Shown: one piece after another, positions 1 to 6,693 of the stretch
Position numbering within the stretch: position 1 is the stretch's first letter
Layout: the number at the start of each line of letters is the position of its first letter
NCBI GenBank assembly: GCA_002389505.1
Contig: DGPA01000012.1
Location: 1-15,294, forward strand
DNA length: 15,294 nucleotides
Direction of reading: 5' to 3'
From: Halieaceae bacterium UBA4452
GTDB lineage: Bacteria; Pseudomonadota; Gammaproteobacteria; Pseudomonadales; Halieaceae
Program-made: the position numbers and the translations under genes
The notes under the pieces: model-generated
Told to the model about the DNA's origin: nothing
What the model saw: only the letters and a program-made list of their open reading frames with translations
Database searches by the model: none

Positions 1-178
1 AGACCGCCAGGGCCGAAGCACCTGGAAGGTGTTACAAAGGGCTACTTACGCAGCCAGTTGTGCACCATAGTTGTCGTCATTGGCAACTAATTGTTTGCAG
101 CTTTGGATTTACGTGATTGGCTACCATCACGGCATGCACCGCAGGTTTCGTTACCGTCGTCGAATCCATAACGCCCCC
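1..178 (-). ncRNA. ssrA: tmRNA (ssrA), 5' portion, 3' end outside window
   Basis: tmRNA rescues stalled ribosomes: it enters as alanyl-tRNA, then serves as a short mRNA that adds a degradation tag. Read on the minus strand, the sequence starts GGGGGCGTTAT at 178, followed by the hallmark GGATTCGACG (167-158), then GGTGCATGCC and CGTAAATCC, then TTAGTTGCC just before the tag frame, in the same order as in Pseudomonas and E. coli tmRNA. The tag frame (84-46) encodes ANDDNYGAQLAA and a TAA stop. Downstream, CACCTTCCAGGTG begins the pseudoknot region. The acceptor 3' strand and T arm lie left of position 1, so the gene is truncated by the window edge. Its partner smpB is at 6711-7208 on the same strand. 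I placed the 5' end by alignment from memory to the Pseudomonas form (11 nt before GGATTCGAC); it could be off by 1-2 nt. Confidence 0.95.
46..84 (-). other. tmRNA tag reading frame (proteolysis tag)
   Basis: The resume codon is GCC at 84-82 and the stop is TAA at 48-46. The tag reads ANDDNYGAQLAA, 12 residues, against ANDENYALAA in E. coli. The ANDDNY start and the hydrophobic LAA end are typical of gammaproteobacterial tags; the LAA end is what ClpXP recognises in E. coli. The conserved TAGTTGCC context sits immediately 5' of the resume point, where S1 and upstream elements set the frame. Confidence 0.93.
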
Positions 179-332
179 AGTGATCGTCAGTATAGCCCAT
201 TGGGGTGTACCTCTTACAGCGTCATTTTCACGCCCTATGACATGTTTATCGTTAAGTGATAGGGTCGGGGTTTGTAGCGATACTGACTCGAACGCTACTG
301 ACCATGCCACAGTTCACTTTAGGATACGTGCT
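179..332. other. Divergent intergenic region between ssrA and the DUF3604 gene
   Basis: This 154-nt gap must hold the ssrA promoter (minus) and a promoter for the plus-strand lipoprotein gene. Near the latter is an inverted repeat GTAGCG (274-279) / CGCTAC (293-298) with a 13-nt spacer, and a direct repeat TACTGAC at 281-287 and 296-302 (15-nt period). Open reading frames crossing this region in both directions have no recognisable protein content. I found no good -35/-10 pair on the plus strand. Confidence 0.5.
189..194 (-). promoter_or_regulatory. Probable -10 element of ssrA
   Basis: On the minus strand TATACT (5 of 6 to TATAAT) lies 10 nt before the mature 5' G at 178. This fits transcription starting a few nt upstream of the mature end, with RNase P trimming the leader. 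No convincing -35 TTGACA-like hexamer is seen 16-18 nt further upstream. Confidence 0.5.
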
Positions 333-2240
333 ATGCGCTATGCACTGATAGCTTTTTGTGTCGCCACCGTTGGTTTAGCTGGGTGTGAACCATCAAACCA
401 GCCAGCTAGCAATAGTCAGTCCCATCTGCAAAATAGCGTTAAGAGGCCTGCAGAGGGGTCGCAAAACCCGCTGCGCAACGCCTATTTTGGTGATCTCCAT
501 GTCCATACACAGAACTCTTTCGATGCCTACGTATTTGGCGTCCGTCGTACCCCTGACGATGCCTATCGGTTTGCCAAAGGAGAATCGATTGCCCACGATG
601 GTGGTGGGAGCGTTGCATTGCCCAGTGGCCGTGCACTGGATTTTTATGCAGTGACCGACCACGGCGAATATCTCGGTGTAACCCCCGCTTTGAACGATGC
701 AAGCCATCCGCTATCCAAGACGGCAACAGCCCTAGCAGCCTTTGGAAGCAATGCTGCAGAGCAAGAGGACACTTTTTTTAACATAGGCTTGTCGATCGTC
801 ACGCAGAACCCTATTGCCGATATTTATGATCGGGATTGGGTAAGAAAAACGTGGCGTGAAACAATAGCTGCGGCTGACGCCCACTATCTGCCGGGGCAGT
901 TCACTACCTTTGCTGCTTATGAGTTCACCGCTATGCGGGTGGTGGATCTCGAAGCAAGTGGGGCAGCTAACTTGCACCGAAATGTGATTTTTGCCGACGG
1001 TGCGCCTAACGATATTTTCACGACGTTGATATCGAGTAACCCCGAGGATCTTTGGTCGTGGATGGATGAACTGCGGCTGCAGGGCCTTAACTCAATGGCA
1101 ATACCGCATAATTCCAACGGCTCTAACGGTATGATGTTCTCGTTATTTGATGAGTTGGGTAACCCTATCGCTAACGAGGCAATGGCTAGCCGACTGCGAA
1201 ATGAACCGTTGGTGGAAATCACCCAAATAAAAGGTACGTCGGATACACGCCCCGTGTTTTCACCAGACGACGAATGGGCAGATTTTGAACACTACCCCTA
1301 CCTCATCGGCTCAACGGTTGCTTCGCAAGAAGCCGAAGGCAGTTATGTGCGACCGACGTTAGGTCTTGGACTGAGTACTGGCAAAGCGACGGGTGTGAAC
1401 CCCTTTGCTTTTGGCCTCATTGGCGCCAGTGATTCACACATTGCGGCGGGTAACTACAGCGAAGAACATTACTCAGGTAAGTTCCCTGCCGATGGGTCGG
1501 GACCTGCGCAGCGTGGCTCTATACCTAAAGGCGATGCGTGGGCAGTCGACGGCGAACAGCTCGAAGGAGGGCACGTGGGAGCGACCGCAGCATCCTATAG
1601 CGCCGGCGCACTCGCTGGCGTTTGGGCAGAGAACAACACTCGCGAAGCGATTTTTTCGGCCCTAGCGCGCAAAGAAACCTTTGGTACAACAGGCCCCCGA
1701 ATGAAGGTGCGCTTTTTTGCGGGGAATTTTCCGTCCGATATTTTGGCTGACGCCAACCTAGTGGCAACAGCCTATGCGCAAGGCGTACCTATGGGTGGTA
1801 AAATAACTGCCCAAGGCGAGGCACCCGCTATGCTGGTTTGGGCGATGCAAGACCCCCACTCGGCCTCCCTCGATCGAGCACAGGTCATAAAAGTCTGGCG
1901 CACCCCTGAGGGCGAGCATAGGGAGCAGGTGTTTGATGCGGTTTGCTCGGACGGTCAGGCGCCCAATGCAACGACACACCGCTGTGGTGATAACGGCGCC
2001 ACCGTTGACTTGACGACTTGCGCTATTACTCACGGACAAGGTGCTAGCGAATTGAAGGCGGTCTGGTCTGACCCCCAATTCGATAATAAACAGTCAGCTG
2101 TTTATTATGTCCGCGTCCTGGAAAACCCAACGTGTCGCTGGAGCACGTGGGACGCAATGCGCAACGGCACGCCACCCAACCCGGCCTTGCCGGTTACGCT
2201 TCAAGAGCGCGCGTGGTCGTCACCTATTTGGATTAATTAG
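333..2240 (+). CDS. DUF3604 family lipoprotein, PHP-like putative metal-dependent hydrolase
   Basis: This 635-residue protein belongs to the DUF3604 family, whose members are often exported and whose reaction is not known to me. It begins with a lipoprotein signal peptide: positive start, hydrophobic stretch, lipobox LAGC with Cys18 as the lipidation site. Metal-site-like motifs follow in PHP-like order: DLHVHT (His56, His58), VTDHGE (Asp109, His110), AAYEFT (Glu197), NLHRN (His215), IPHNSN (His259) and IGASDSH (Asp367, His369). The C-terminus RAWSSPIW is a family hallmark. The ATG at 333 is preceded by AGGA at 321-324; the frame stays open back to 117, but that extension runs through the ssrA antisense strand and would bury the signal peptide. 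The serine hydrolase gene follows after 31 bp, so the two are probably co-transcribed. The family call is firm; substrate and reaction are unknown. Confidence 0.9.
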   Translation: MRYALIAFCVATVGLAGCEPSNQPASNSQSHLQNSVKRPAEGSQNPLRNAYFGDLHVHTQNSFDAYVFGVRRTPDDAYRFAKGESIAHDGGGSVALPSGRALDFYAVTDHGEYLGVTPALNDASHPLSKTATALAAFGSNAAEQEDTFFNIGLSIVTQNPIADIYDRDWVRKTWRETIAAADAHYLPGQFTTFAAYEFTAMRVVDLEASGAANLHRNVIFADGAPNDIFTTLISSNPEDLWSWMDELRLQGLNSMAIPHNSNGSNGMMFSLFDELGNPIANEAMASRLRNEPLVEITQIKGTSDTRPVFSPDDEWADFEHYPYLIGSTVASQEAEGSYVRPTLGLGLSTGKATGVNPFAFGLIGASDSHIAAGNYSEEHYSGKFPADGSGPAQRGSIPKGDAWAVDGEQLEGGHVGATAASYSAGALAGVWAENNTREAIFSALARKETFGTTGPRMKVRFFAGNFPSDILADANLVATAYAQGVPMGGKITAQGEAPAMLVWAMQDPHSASLDRAQVIKVWRTPEGEHREQVFDAVCSDGQAPNATTHRCGDNGATVDLTTCAITHGQGASELKAVWSDPQFDNKQSAVYYVRVLENPTCRWSTWDAMRNGTPPNPALPVTLQERAWSSPIWIN

Positions 2241-2271
2241 GCTAGCAAACCCATTGACGAGGAATCGATTG

Positions 2272-3495
2272 ATGATAGATACGACGCAAAGAAGAGCGGT
2301 TTTTTCAACGGCGGCTGCCCTCTTTGGCTTTATCCTTGCGGCGAGCGTCGGAGTACTAGCCGATAATACCCGCGCCCCGCTGACAAAAGCCTCAATTGCC
2401 CAGCAAATGCAGGCAGGGGAGGCTGAGGCTAATCCATTGTTTCAGACTCAGGCTCAGCGCCGCATCGTATTTGCCAACACCGCCTACTTTGCCCCGGTCA
2501 ATACGCTTGAGCGCAGCGCGACGCCTTTAATTCTGGCTGACAATCTGCGTGATTTCTCTGCTCTGACCTACACCGTCGAGGGTGAGCGCTTTGCGTTCAC
2601 TGATTTCTTGGCCAGTGATTCATTAATGGGCTTGATCGCAGTGCGCGGACAAGACATCGTCGTTGAGCACTACGCCGAAGACCACGGCCCTGCTAGCCCT
2701 TGGATCTCGTTTTCGGTCACTAAGTCGGTATCCTCAATGCTTATTGGTGCAGCGATACACGAGGGGTACATCCGTAGCCGTGACGATAAGGTGGCTGATT
2801 ATCTGCCCAGATTAACGGGGACAGCCTATGGCAATGCATCCATCGAAGATTTGTTGCATATGGCTTCAGGTGTGGCGTGGAATGAGGACTACGAAGACCC
2901 CAAATCTGACGTCTCTATTGCTGGAGCGCTTAACGGGATTGCTCTGACAAACCATTTGGCGACGTTACCGACGCTGGCCGAATCTGGAGAGCGCTTTAAC
3001 TATAATACGGGCGAGGCGAATTTAATCGGCGAAATCTTACGATCTGCTATTGGCATGAATGCTGCGCCTTATCTTGCCGCAAAGATTTGGCAACCCTTTG
3101 GCATGGAACATGACGCCACTTGGCTACTCGATGTCCCCAATGGCCGTGAAACCGGTGGCTGTTGTATCAGTGCTTCGGTCAGAGATTATGCCCGTCTGGG
3201 CTTATTTGCCCTGCGTGATGGGGTATTGCCCGACGGTACCCGTGTGCTGCCCGAGGGTTGGATGGCGGCAAGCACCATTCCCTTCTCGGACGAGCCTGAG
3301 TATGGCTATATGTGGTGGCTAATGGGGGATGGTCGTTTCACAGCCAGTGGTATTTTTGGCCAGAAAATTTTTGTTAACCCCGATAAACAATTAGTGATTG
3401 CAGTGCACAGTAACGCGGTGACAGCGGTGGACAGTGAGTATGCACAGCATCTTGAGGCTGTGTTGGAGGCCATCGACACAGCAATAGAGCCTTAG
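2272..3495 (+). CDS. Exported serine hydrolase, class C beta-lactamase / esterase family
   Basis: This 407-residue protein is a member of the penicillin-binding-protein-like beta-lactamase family (PF00144 type), which includes class C beta-lactamases, D,D-peptidases and esterases. An N-terminal signal (RR at 7-8, hydrophobic to about residue 30, ending VLADN) suggests export. The nucleophile motif SVTK is at residues 148-151 in FSVTKSVSSML; the second motif is Tyr244 in FNYNTGEAN; the third (KTG-like) region is probably GIFGQK near residue 360, which lacks a clean KTG or HTG. The start at 2272 has GAGGA at 2259-2263. It lies between the DUF3604 gene and the MOSC gene (8-bp gap), in a probable operon. 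The weak third motif fits an esterase or amidase-like hydrolase rather than an antibiotic beta-lactamase, but this is inference. Confidence 0.88.
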   Translation: MIDTTQRRAVFSTAAALFGFILAASVGVLADNTRAPLTKASIAQQMQAGEAEANPLFQTQAQRRIVFANTAYFAPVNTLERSATPLILADNLRDFSALTYTVEGERFAFTDFLASDSLMGLIAVRGQDIVVEHYAEDHGPASPWISFSVTKSVSSMLIGAAIHEGYIRSRDDKVADYLPRLTGTAYGNASIEDLLHMASGVAWNEDYEDPKSDVSIAGALNGIALTNHLATLPTLAESGERFNYNTGEANLIGEILRSAIGMNAAPYLAAKIWQPFGMEHDATWLLDVPNGRETGGCCISASVRDYARLGLFALRDGVLPDGTRVLPEGWMAASTIPFSDEPEYGYMWWLMGDGRFTASGIFGQKIFVNPDKQLVIAVHSNAVTAVDSEYAQHLEAVLEAIDTAIEP

Positions 3496-3503
3496 GGTCG
3501 AGC

Positions 3504-4010
3504 ATGATAAAAAGGCCTAATCCGTTAGATCGTTATGCCCGCTACATGGGTTCTGGCGTGGTGCAGTGGATTGGCGTTCGACCCATGCGCCGCGAACCCC
3601 TGCAGGCGGTAGAGGCGGTGTCGGCTGTCGCTGAGTATGGTTTGTCGGGTGATCACCGGATGGGTAAAACCCCAGGCTCTGGTCGACAAGTCACCCTTAT
3701 ATCGGCTGAATTTATTACTCAAATTGAGCATTTTACAGGCCATGACAGCATCGATCCGGCTCTGCTGAGACGCAATATTGTTGTTTCGGGCATTAATCTT
3801 AACTGTCTGCGCCGGCAGCAGTTCCGGGTAGGCACTGCGCTGTTTGAAGCGACCCAGCTGTGTCACCCTTGCGCCCGAATGGAAGAAGTACTCGGTGTCG
3901 GGGGCGTAGCGGCTATGATCGGTCACGGTGGACTGTGTGCGCGCATTCTTGAGGACGGTGACATTCGTTTGGGCGATGCAGTTACCGTGGTAGACGTTAC
4001 GAAGGAATAA
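3504..4010 (+). CDS. MOSC-domain protein
   Basis: This 168-residue protein is a stand-alone MOSC domain, the fold found at the C-terminus of molybdenum cofactor sulfurases and in YiiM/YuaD-like proteins, where a conserved Cys handles persulfide or the Mo cofactor. Visible hallmarks: GLSGDHR near residues 47-53, LRRNIVVSGINL near 88-99, a central Cys pair in CHPCARMEE (about 119-127), and HGGLCARIL followed by GDIRLGDAV near the end. The CHPC Cys pair is typical of this subgroup. The ATG at 3504 follows AGGG at 3494-3497; the gene is 8 bp after the hydrolase stop and 3 bp before the crotonase gene, so it is inside an operon. The role could be molybdenum-enzyme activation or detoxification of N-hydroxylated compounds; the neighbours do not decide. 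Confidence 0.88.
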   Translation: MIKRPNPLDRYARYMGSGVVQWIGVRPMRREPLQAVEAVSAVAEYGLSGDHRMGKTPGSGRQVTLISAEFITQIEHFTGHDSIDPALLRRNIVVSGINLNCLRRQQFRVGTALFEATQLCHPCARMEEVLGVGGVAAMIGHGGLCARILEDGDIRLGDAVTVVDVTKE

Positions 4011-4013
4011 ATC

Positions 4014-4706
4014 ATGGCAGAGCAAAGCATACGGCGGATTGAATTTACAGGCACAGGGGTATTCAACCCAACAACCCTGGGGTGGTTGCACCGTCAGCTC
4101 GATGAGGTCATGGCCAATGAGTCGGTTACTGCCGTTTTTTTACGCGGAGAGGGTAAGAATTTTTCACAGGGCCTAGATTTAGAGTACCTCTCGGCCCATC
4201 AAGACGTGTTTAGTCAATTTGTCACCGAGACGATGCACTTGGCGGCACGCCTCATGACCTTGCCCGTACCCGTAGTAAGCCTTGTTAACGGCCACGCCTT
4301 TGGATTGGGTGCCATGTTGGCATTGGCATCGGATTATGCTGTCATGCGCGAAGATCGAGGGTTCTTTTGTTTGCCTGAGATTACTATTGGTATGACCCTA
4401 ACCGTGCGCATGAATGCGCTGGTCCGTGAGCGGATGTCAGCGGTAGCGGTACGCGAGTGTCTCTATACCGGTGCGCATGTGGCGGCTAGCCAGGCGCTAC
4501 AGCTGGGCATTGTTGATGCTATAGGCGCCCTTGATGAACTTGAGTCACTCGGTACTACGGTTTGTGAGGGCATGCGCGGAAAACCCAGACATCTCCTTGC
4601 GGACCTTAAGTACGGACAGAATCAAGGATTGGTCGATCTGCTTTTATCCGATGCGCCGGATGCGCCGTTGACATGGAGCAACGTGTGGCCGGCAAGCACT
4701 GACTAA
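4014..4706 (+). CDS. Crotonase-fold protein, probable enoyl-CoA delta-isomerase-like
   Basis: This 230-residue protein has the crotonase (enoyl-CoA hydratase/isomerase) fold acting on acyl-CoA thioesters. The first oxyanion-hole segment is KNFSQGLDL (about residues 48-56), the second NGHAFGLGAML (92-102). Hydratases carry two catalytic glutamates: here the one expected after GGG is replaced (GLGAM, Met101), while the second is present (Glu122 in LPEITIG). One-glutamate enzymes are typical of delta3,delta2-enoyl-CoA isomerases, and DYAVMREDRGFFCLPE resembles the peroxisomal isomerase type. The ATG at 4014 is 3 bp after the MOSC stop with AAGGA just upstream, implying coupled translation. The protein is shorter than classic hydratases (about 255-260). 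Isomerase is an inference; hydrolase or thioesterase activity is possible. Confidence 0.85.
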   Translation: MAEQSIRRIEFTGTGVFNPTTLGWLHRQLDEVMANESVTAVFLRGEGKNFSQGLDLEYLSAHQDVFSQFVTETMHLAARLMTLPVPVVSLVNGHAFGLGAMLALASDYAVMREDRGFFCLPEITIGMTLTVRMNALVRERMSAVAVRECLYTGAHVAASQALQLGIVDAIGALDELESLGTTVCEGMRGKPRHLLADLKYGQNQGLVDLLLSDAPDAPLTWSNVWPASTD

Positions 4707-4722
4707 GCTAGTCACATTTTTT
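4700..4722 (+). terminator. Intrinsic terminator of the DUF3604-to-crotonase operon
   Basis: A perfect 6-bp stem TGACTA (4700-4705) / TAGTCA (4709-4714) closes a 3-nt AGC loop and is followed by CA and six T (4717-4722). It overlaps the TAA stop of the crotonase gene (4704-4706). The stem is AT-rich, so termination may be partial; a second hairpin follows directly. Confidence 0.6.
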
Positions 4723-4747
4723 AGCCTATTCTGGCTGAGTATTTTTA
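4721..4747 (+). terminator. Second, tandem terminator-like hairpin
   Basis: TTAGCC (4721-4726) can pair with GGCTGA (4733-4738, one U-G pair) around a 6-nt loop, followed shortly by a T-run at 4742-4746. It backs up the weaker hairpin just upstream and separates the metabolic operon from the EF-hand/sigma unit. Confidence 0.5.
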
Positions 4748-4767
4748 ACTATTTTCGACGGATTTGA

Positions 4768-4810
4768 GGTGCTGGCTTCGTATCACTGACAGCACCGCCC
4801 GCGCATGGGC
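4768..4810 (+). promoter_or_regulatory. Structured leader upstream of the EF-hand gene
   Basis: A perfect 7-bp inverted repeat GGTGCTG (4768-4774) / CAGCACC (4790-4796), 15-nt loop, is followed at once by GCCC (4797-4800) / GGGC (4807-4810). A strong ribosome-binding site GGAGG sits at 4816-4820, 7 nt before the ATG at 4828. The elements could be stacked hairpins in the leader or an operator dyad near the promoter. I could not assign a -35/-10 pair, ECF-type or sigma-70, with confidence. Confidence 0.4.
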
Positions 4811-4827
4811 ACAATGGAGGTAAAGCT

Positions 4828-5268
4828 ATGCAGCAAATAGTAAAGCGAAGAACGGTCCTCACGGGCGTAATAATCGCCGCGTTATCAGTCGCATCAATCG
4901 CCGACGACAACCGTCGAGCCCCGGGGGGCAAACTAATGGATCGATTAGATGTCGATGGTGATGGACAGCTGAGTGCTGAGGAATTTACATCCCCACGCGA
5001 TCGTAAGCGAGGGCTGGTCGAACAGGCCGATGCCGATGGTGACGGTAAGGTCACTCGCGACGAGTTTGACGCCATGTTAGCCGAACGTGCTAGCAAAAGT
5101 CGCGACCTATTCGAGAGTATGGATAGTAATAGCGACAGCGTGATTACTGCTGACGAGATAAAGTTAACGTTGTTTTCGCAGATTGATACCGATGCTAGTG
5201 GTTACATCAGCGCACAGGAATTAACCGTGCATCAGAAGCAACGCCGAAAAGGCCGGCGGGGCGACTGA
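4828..5268 (+). CDS. Exported EF-hand protein with four calcium-binding loops
   Basis: This 146-residue protein has an N-terminal signal (KRR at 6-8, then a hydrophobic stretch to about residue 24), so it is probably periplasmic. Four 12-residue EF loops are visible: residues 41-52 and 68-79 are canonical (DxDGDG with Glu at position 12); 99-110 (DSNSDS start) and 120-131 (DTDASG start) lack the usual Gly at position 6 or 4 but keep Asp/Asn/Ser ligands and the final Glu. The tail is basic (KQRRKGRRGD). The start at 4828 has an excellent GGAGG 7 nt upstream. It is the first gene of a unit with an ECF sigma factor 11 bp downstream, so it may buffer or report calcium for that circuit. Calcium binding is inferred from motifs only. 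Confidence 0.88.
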   Translation: MQQIVKRRTVLTGVIIAALSVASIADDNRRAPGGKLMDRLDVDGDGQLSAEEFTSPRDRKRGLVEQADADGDGKVTRDEFDAMLAERASKSRDLFESMDSNSDSVITADEIKLTLFSQIDTDASGYISAQELTVHQKQRRKGRRGD

Positions 5269-5279
5269 GCAGGCGTTTT

Positions 5280-5816
5280 GTGGACGAAGCAAGTGAGGTA
5301 CGGCGCATTGCTAGCGGAGATCAACTGGCTTTCAAACGACTGGCGCAGGTGTACTTACCAGCCATTGAGTTTTACGCACTTCGACTGACGAGTAATCGAG
5401 CCCTGGCTGAGGATGTTGCACAAGAAACGCTACTAACGCTCTGGTTGAAGGCGGCAGACTATGATCCTAAAAAGGCCAGACTGACCACTTGGTTACACCA
5501 AATAGCGTACTACCGTGTCATTGACGCCCTTCGAGTGGCACAGCGTTACAGCTCCGCTGATGCTGAGGTGCCCGATACCACAGCTGAGGACGCGACAGAC
5601 GCCGAGCGAGCGAGCGCCGCTGGAATTAAAAACGCCTTACTCTCCCTTCCTGAGCGACAGCGCAATGCGCTGGTGTTGACCTACTACCAGGAGTTCACCA
5701 ATCGCGAGGTAGCAATGTTAATGGGGATCAGTAGGCGAGCAGTAGAGTCACTGCTGGTCAGAGCTCGGCAAGCAGTGCGGCAGGCATTGGAGACGGCTAA
5801 CGGGAGTCATCTATGA
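5280..5816 (+). CDS. ECF-type RNA polymerase sigma factor
   Basis: This 178-residue protein has the two-domain layout of ECF sigma factors, which direct RNA polymerase to a small regulon on release from an anti-sigma. Region 2 spans about residues 15-88: AEDVAQETLLTLW (43-55) is region 2.2 and the TTWLHQIAYYRVIDALR helix (69-85) covers 2.3-2.4, the -10 reader. An acidic linker (about 92-112) leads to region 4 (about 117-168), with LPERQRNALVLTYY and the helix-turn-helix REVAMLMGISRRAVESLLVRAR. The start is GTG at 5280, with AGG at 5271-5273 as a modest ribosome-binding site; no upstream ATG fits. It is 11 bp after the EF-hand stop and overlaps the next gene by ATGA (5813-5816), the usual arrangement for a sigma and its anti-sigma. 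Confidence 0.93.
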   Translation: MDEASEVRRIASGDQLAFKRLAQVYLPAIEFYALRLTSNRALAEDVAQETLLTLWLKAADYDPKKARLTTWLHQIAYYRVIDALRVAQRYSSADAEVPDTTAEDATDAERASAAGIKNALLSLPERQRNALVLTYYQEFTNREVAMLMGISRRAVESLLVRARQAVRQALETANGSHL

Positions 5817-6256
5817 AAGCGGTTATCTCACACCATCGCGTGGCGCAAATTTTAATGACTTACGGCGCTAGGCCTGAGCATTGGCCGGCAGAGGAGCGAC
5901 AGGCGGTGCAGGCTAGCATTGAGCTAAGTCACGAGTTGCGTGCGCTTCTACAGGCGGAAAGCGCAGTAGACCGGGCGCTCTCGAGTTACCAACTGCCCAG
6001 CACGGCGTCATTGAATCACTTGCTTAGTCGCGTTGACTCATTAGCGAGTCCGGGCAGCTGCGAAGTCAACAGATTTGAGCGGTTTATCAATAGTCTGATC
6101 CCGGCTGAGCTCAGTGGCGTCTGGCGCCCCTGTGTTGTTGCGCTGACTTTGTTTATCGGGGGCATTTATTGGGGCTGGGAAGTGTCCTCACTCACTGATA
6201 CTTGGGCGGACACAGAGCACTACGCTTTTGAAAATTATTTGGAGACTGACTCATGA
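5813..6256 (+). CDS. Single-pass membrane protein, probable anti-sigma factor
   Basis: This 147-residue protein has a soluble N-terminal half (helical, with YGARPEHWPAEER at about 17-29, a motif I associate with small membrane proteins encoded beside ECF sigma factors), one hydrophobic segment at about residues 105-121, and a short acidic, presumably periplasmic tail. There is no HxxxCxxC zinc motif, so it is not a ZAS-type anti-sigma. The start overlaps the sigma stop (ATGA, 5813-5816) and its own stop overlaps the next start (6253-6256), giving tight translational coupling of three genes. By position and topology it should hold the sigma factor at the membrane, as CnrY does for CnrH. The function is inferred from context; the sequence alone would only say hypothetical membrane protein. 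Confidence 0.7.
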   Translation: MKAVISHHRVAQILMTYGARPEHWPAEERQAVQASIELSHELRALLQAESAVDRALSSYQLPSTASLNHLLSRVDSLASPGSCEVNRFERFINSLIPAELSGVWRPCVVALTLFIGGIYWGWEVSSLTDTWADTEHYAFENYLETDS

Positions 6257-6693
6257 AAACAGATACGATAGTCAAGACGCTATTGTTGGTGTCCTTGGCT
6301 ACCAATTTACTGATCGCTGGTGCTGTCGTTGGCCACTGGCAAGCGGGTGGCTTTGGTCCACCCCCACCGCTGGCCTGGTCGGTGGGCGACTTATCTGATG
6401 CTATGCGTACCGACATGCACCATCGGTTCAGGGATCATGGCGATGAAGTCGGAGGGATTCGATCTGAGCTTCGAGACGCTGCACAGCAAATCCGTCGAAC
6501 CGCACTCAGTGAACCCTACGACCCAGAGGACGTTCGTGCTGCATTAACGCAGTTTCGAGAGACGAGTTTTCGCTATCAGAAGCTGGTTCATCATTTGGCC
6601 GCTGACGGATTGGCGAGATTGCCTCCAGAGCTACGACGTAAGGCACTGAAGCGTCTTTTGGAGCCGGGGCCTCGACGGCGACCGCCGCAATAG
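6253..6693 (+). CDS. Membrane-anchored periplasmic sensor, Spy/CpxP/CnrX-like (Metal_resist type)
   Basis: This 146-residue protein has an N-terminal membrane anchor (about residues 8-27) followed by a Gly-Pro rich linker and a helical periplasmic domain rich in charged residues. The helical part resembles the heavy-metal-resistance / Spy-like family: HHRFRDH (His56, His57, His62) in the first helix and LVHHLAADGLARLPPELRRKAL (His113, His114) in the last. CnrX of the CnrYXH system binds nickel or cobalt through similarly placed His residues, so metal sensing is plausible, but the ligands here are not proven equivalent. The C-terminus is Pro/Arg rich. It is the last gene of the EF-hand/sigma/anti-sigma unit, and its stop lies 17 bp from the convergent smpB stop. 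An alternative is a general envelope chaperone-like stress sensor. Confidence 0.75.
   Translation: MKTDTIVKTLLLVSLATNLLIAGAVVGHWQAGGFGPPPPLAWSVGDLSDAMRTDMHHRFRDHGDEVGGIRSELRDAAQQIRRTALSEPYDPEDVRAALTQFRETSFRYQKLVHHLAADGLARLPPELRRKALKRLLEPGPRRRPPQ

Noticed and set aside
117..332. N-terminal extension of the DUF3604 frame and a 77-residue minus-strand frame (77-310)
   Set aside because: Both run through ssrA and its promoter; the DUF3604 protein has a clean lipoprotein signal and ribosome-binding site at 333.
3525..4091. 188-residue minus-strand open frame
   Set aside because: It is antisense to the MOSC gene, which has clear family motifs; the minus-strand translation shows no domain.
4749..5096. 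115-residue minus-strand frame rich in Ser/Pro
   Set aside because: Antisense to the EF-hand gene, low-complexity composition, no ribosome-binding site evidence.
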